The notes beneath the pieces are model-generated. The model did no database searches. It saw only the letters and a list, made by a program, of their open reading frames with translations, and had not been told where the DNA came from. A DNA stretch of 64,000 nucleotides from JAFGXF01 sp963732595 (GTDB taxonomy: Bacteria > Chloroflexota > Anaerolineae > Anaerolineales > Anaerolineaceae): NCBI GenBank assembly GCA_963732595.1, contig CAVSZZ010000002.1:62001-126000 (forward strand). Reading direction: 5' to 3'. Positions within the stretch are counted from its first letter, which is position 1. Each line of letters starts with the position of its first letter. Shown here one piece after another: positions 63,136 to 64,000 of the stretch. The position numbers were made by a program, and so were the translations under genes.

Positions 63136-64000
63136 GTGATATCACCTCAAAGCAAGCTGCACGCTTTCCACAAGTTGTCAGCCCTGATCCTGTTAATCCT
63201 ATCGATCATCCTGGCTGCTTGTGCGCCCTCCTCAACAGTAAGCACACCGGCAACGCCCTTCAAGGTAGTGGCAGTCGAATCCTTCCTGGCAGATATTACC
63301 CGCCAGGTCGCCGGCGAGCGGGTTAACGTGGTGAGCCTGATCGAAGCAGGCATGGACCCCCACACATTCGAACCAATACCGCGGGATATCATCACAATCT
63401 CTGAGAGCCGCCTGTTGATTGTTAATGGCGGTGGTCTTGAAAATTGGCTGCAAAAAATGATCGATGTTCAGAGCATATCGATCCCGATCGTGGTTGCAAG
63501 TTCAGGGTTAACACCCAGGCTGCCTTCAAGCTCTGAACGGATCGACGAAGAAATAGATCCTCATTTCTGGCTCGATCCGGTCAATGTAGAAGTGTATGTC
63601 AGGAACATCCGGGATGCCCTGATCGAGATGGACCCAAATGGACGAGACAATTATGAACGAAACGCCGATCATTACATCCTTCAGCTTGATGATTTGAATA
63701 CCTGGATCGCCGGAGAGGTGGCACAAATTCCCGCGGATAACCGCCTGCTGGTGACCAACCATGAATCCTTCGGCTACTTTGCCGACCGTTATGGCTTTGA
63801 GATCATCGGCACGATCATCCCCTCGATCAGTTCGGGCTCCACGCCCACTGCCCTGCAATTGACCGACCTGATCGAAAAGATCCAATATGCTAAAGTAAAA
63901 GCCATCTTCCTGGAAGCCGGCTCCAATCCGGAATTGGCGCAAACAATCGCCAGCGAGACCGGCGTGACCATCGTCACCGGATTGCTCACCCATTCTCTGA
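63136..64000 (+). CDS. zinc/manganese-type ABC transporter substrate-binding lipoprotein, 3' truncated by the window
   Basis: At least 288 residues; the gene runs off the window end. The GTG at 63136 is the earliest start, as an in-frame stop precedes it. The signal peptide ends in a lipobox (IILAAC, then APSST). ZnuA/TroA cluster A-I landmarks follow: GMDPHTFEP (H ligand), DPHFWLDPVN (H), TNHESFGYFADRYGF (H) and the late EAGSNPELA acidic site. It should capture Zn(II) or Mn(II) for an ABC importer, whose other genes would lie downstream. TAAAAT near 63105 may be its -10 box. Confidence 0.9.
   Translation, partial: MISPQSKLHAFHKLSALILLILSIILAACAPSSTVSTPATPFKVVAVESFLADITRQVAGERVNVVSLIEAGMDPHTFEPIPRDIITISESRLLIVNGGGLENWLQKMIDVQSISIPIVVASSGLTPRLPSSSERIDEEIDPHFWLDPVNVEVYVRNIRDALIEMDPNGRDNYERNADHYILQLDDLNTWIAGEVAQIPADNRLLVTNHESFGYFADRYGFEIIGTIIPSISSGSTPTALQLTDLIEKIQYAKVKAIFLEAGSNPELAQTIASETGVTIVTGLLTHSL

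Noticed and set aside
1..64000. CRISPR array, insertion sequence, rRNA or tRNA
   Set aside because: I saw no spaced direct repeats, transposase, terminal inverted repeats, rRNA core sequence or tRNA cloverleaf on either strand.

Overview
The window is a dense stretch of bacterial chromosome with moderately high GC and genes on both strands. The gene set suggests a Chloroflexota bacterium, probably of the Anaerolineae. Pointers are the fused transaldolase/glucose-6-phosphate isomerase, a polyphosphate-glucokinase-type ROK kinase, a chromosomal baseplate-J-like membrane protein, Thr/Pro-rich exported proteins, an L31 with an added RNA-polymerase-alpha-CTD-like domain, and a ubiquitin-like operon. 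The taxonomic assignment is inference; there is no rRNA or tRNA in the window.

Layout. 1-6.4 kb: a molybdenum hydroxylase cluster (FAD, 2Fe-2S and Mo subunits plus CoxG) with an NCS2 purine/pyrimidine permease, a likely purine-type catabolic unit. 6.5-8.2 kb: an NmrA-like SDR protein and two unknown genes. 8.3-14.7 kb (minus strand): the most interesting region, an operon for a complete eukaryote-like ubiquitin-type system. In transcription order it encodes a GntR winged helix that appears fused to an E1, a membrane RING-type protein, a ubiquitin-like domain fused to an E2, a free ubiquitin-like protein, a JAB/JAMM peptidase, a membrane FHA protein and an exported VWA protein anchored by one membrane helix. 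It has a consensus promoter with a perfect 8-bp inverted repeat over the -10 box and ends at a bidirectional terminator.

14.8-24.6 kb: housekeeping genes (PG-binding/beta-lactamase-like protein, CCA-adding enzyme, hpt, tdk, L31-alphaCTD, L27, L21, acyl-CoA ligase, miaA, YraN, cinA). 24.6-31.6 kb: an amidohydrolase-CYTH fusion, glycogen synthase, malQ, a DMT transporter, superoxide dismutase and ferredoxin. 31.7-35.5 kb (minus): ROK glucokinase, mltG, ruvX and a baseplate-J-like protein. 35.6-45.2 kb: MFS transporter, GH31 glucosidase, HD hydrolase, then the non-oxidative pentose phosphate operon tkt-rpiB-tal/pgi. 45.4-59.5 kb: rpsF, rpsR, an exported parvulin, smc, rnc, a ThrC-like enzyme with a ThiS/MoaD-like sulfur carrier, scpA, nnr and several membrane proteins. 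59.5-64 kb: T-box-controlled ileS and a truncated zinc-type ABC binding protein.

A warning on the sequence itself. At least seventeen reading-frame breaks occur in otherwise well-conserved genes, including smc, rnc, tdk, cca, glgA and nnr. Every one is explained by one extra base, and none by a missing base. This looks like insertion-biased sequencing or assembly error rather than gene decay, so the split genes are described here as single genes. The same kind of break separates the GntR and E1 reading frames, which is why I think they are one protein.
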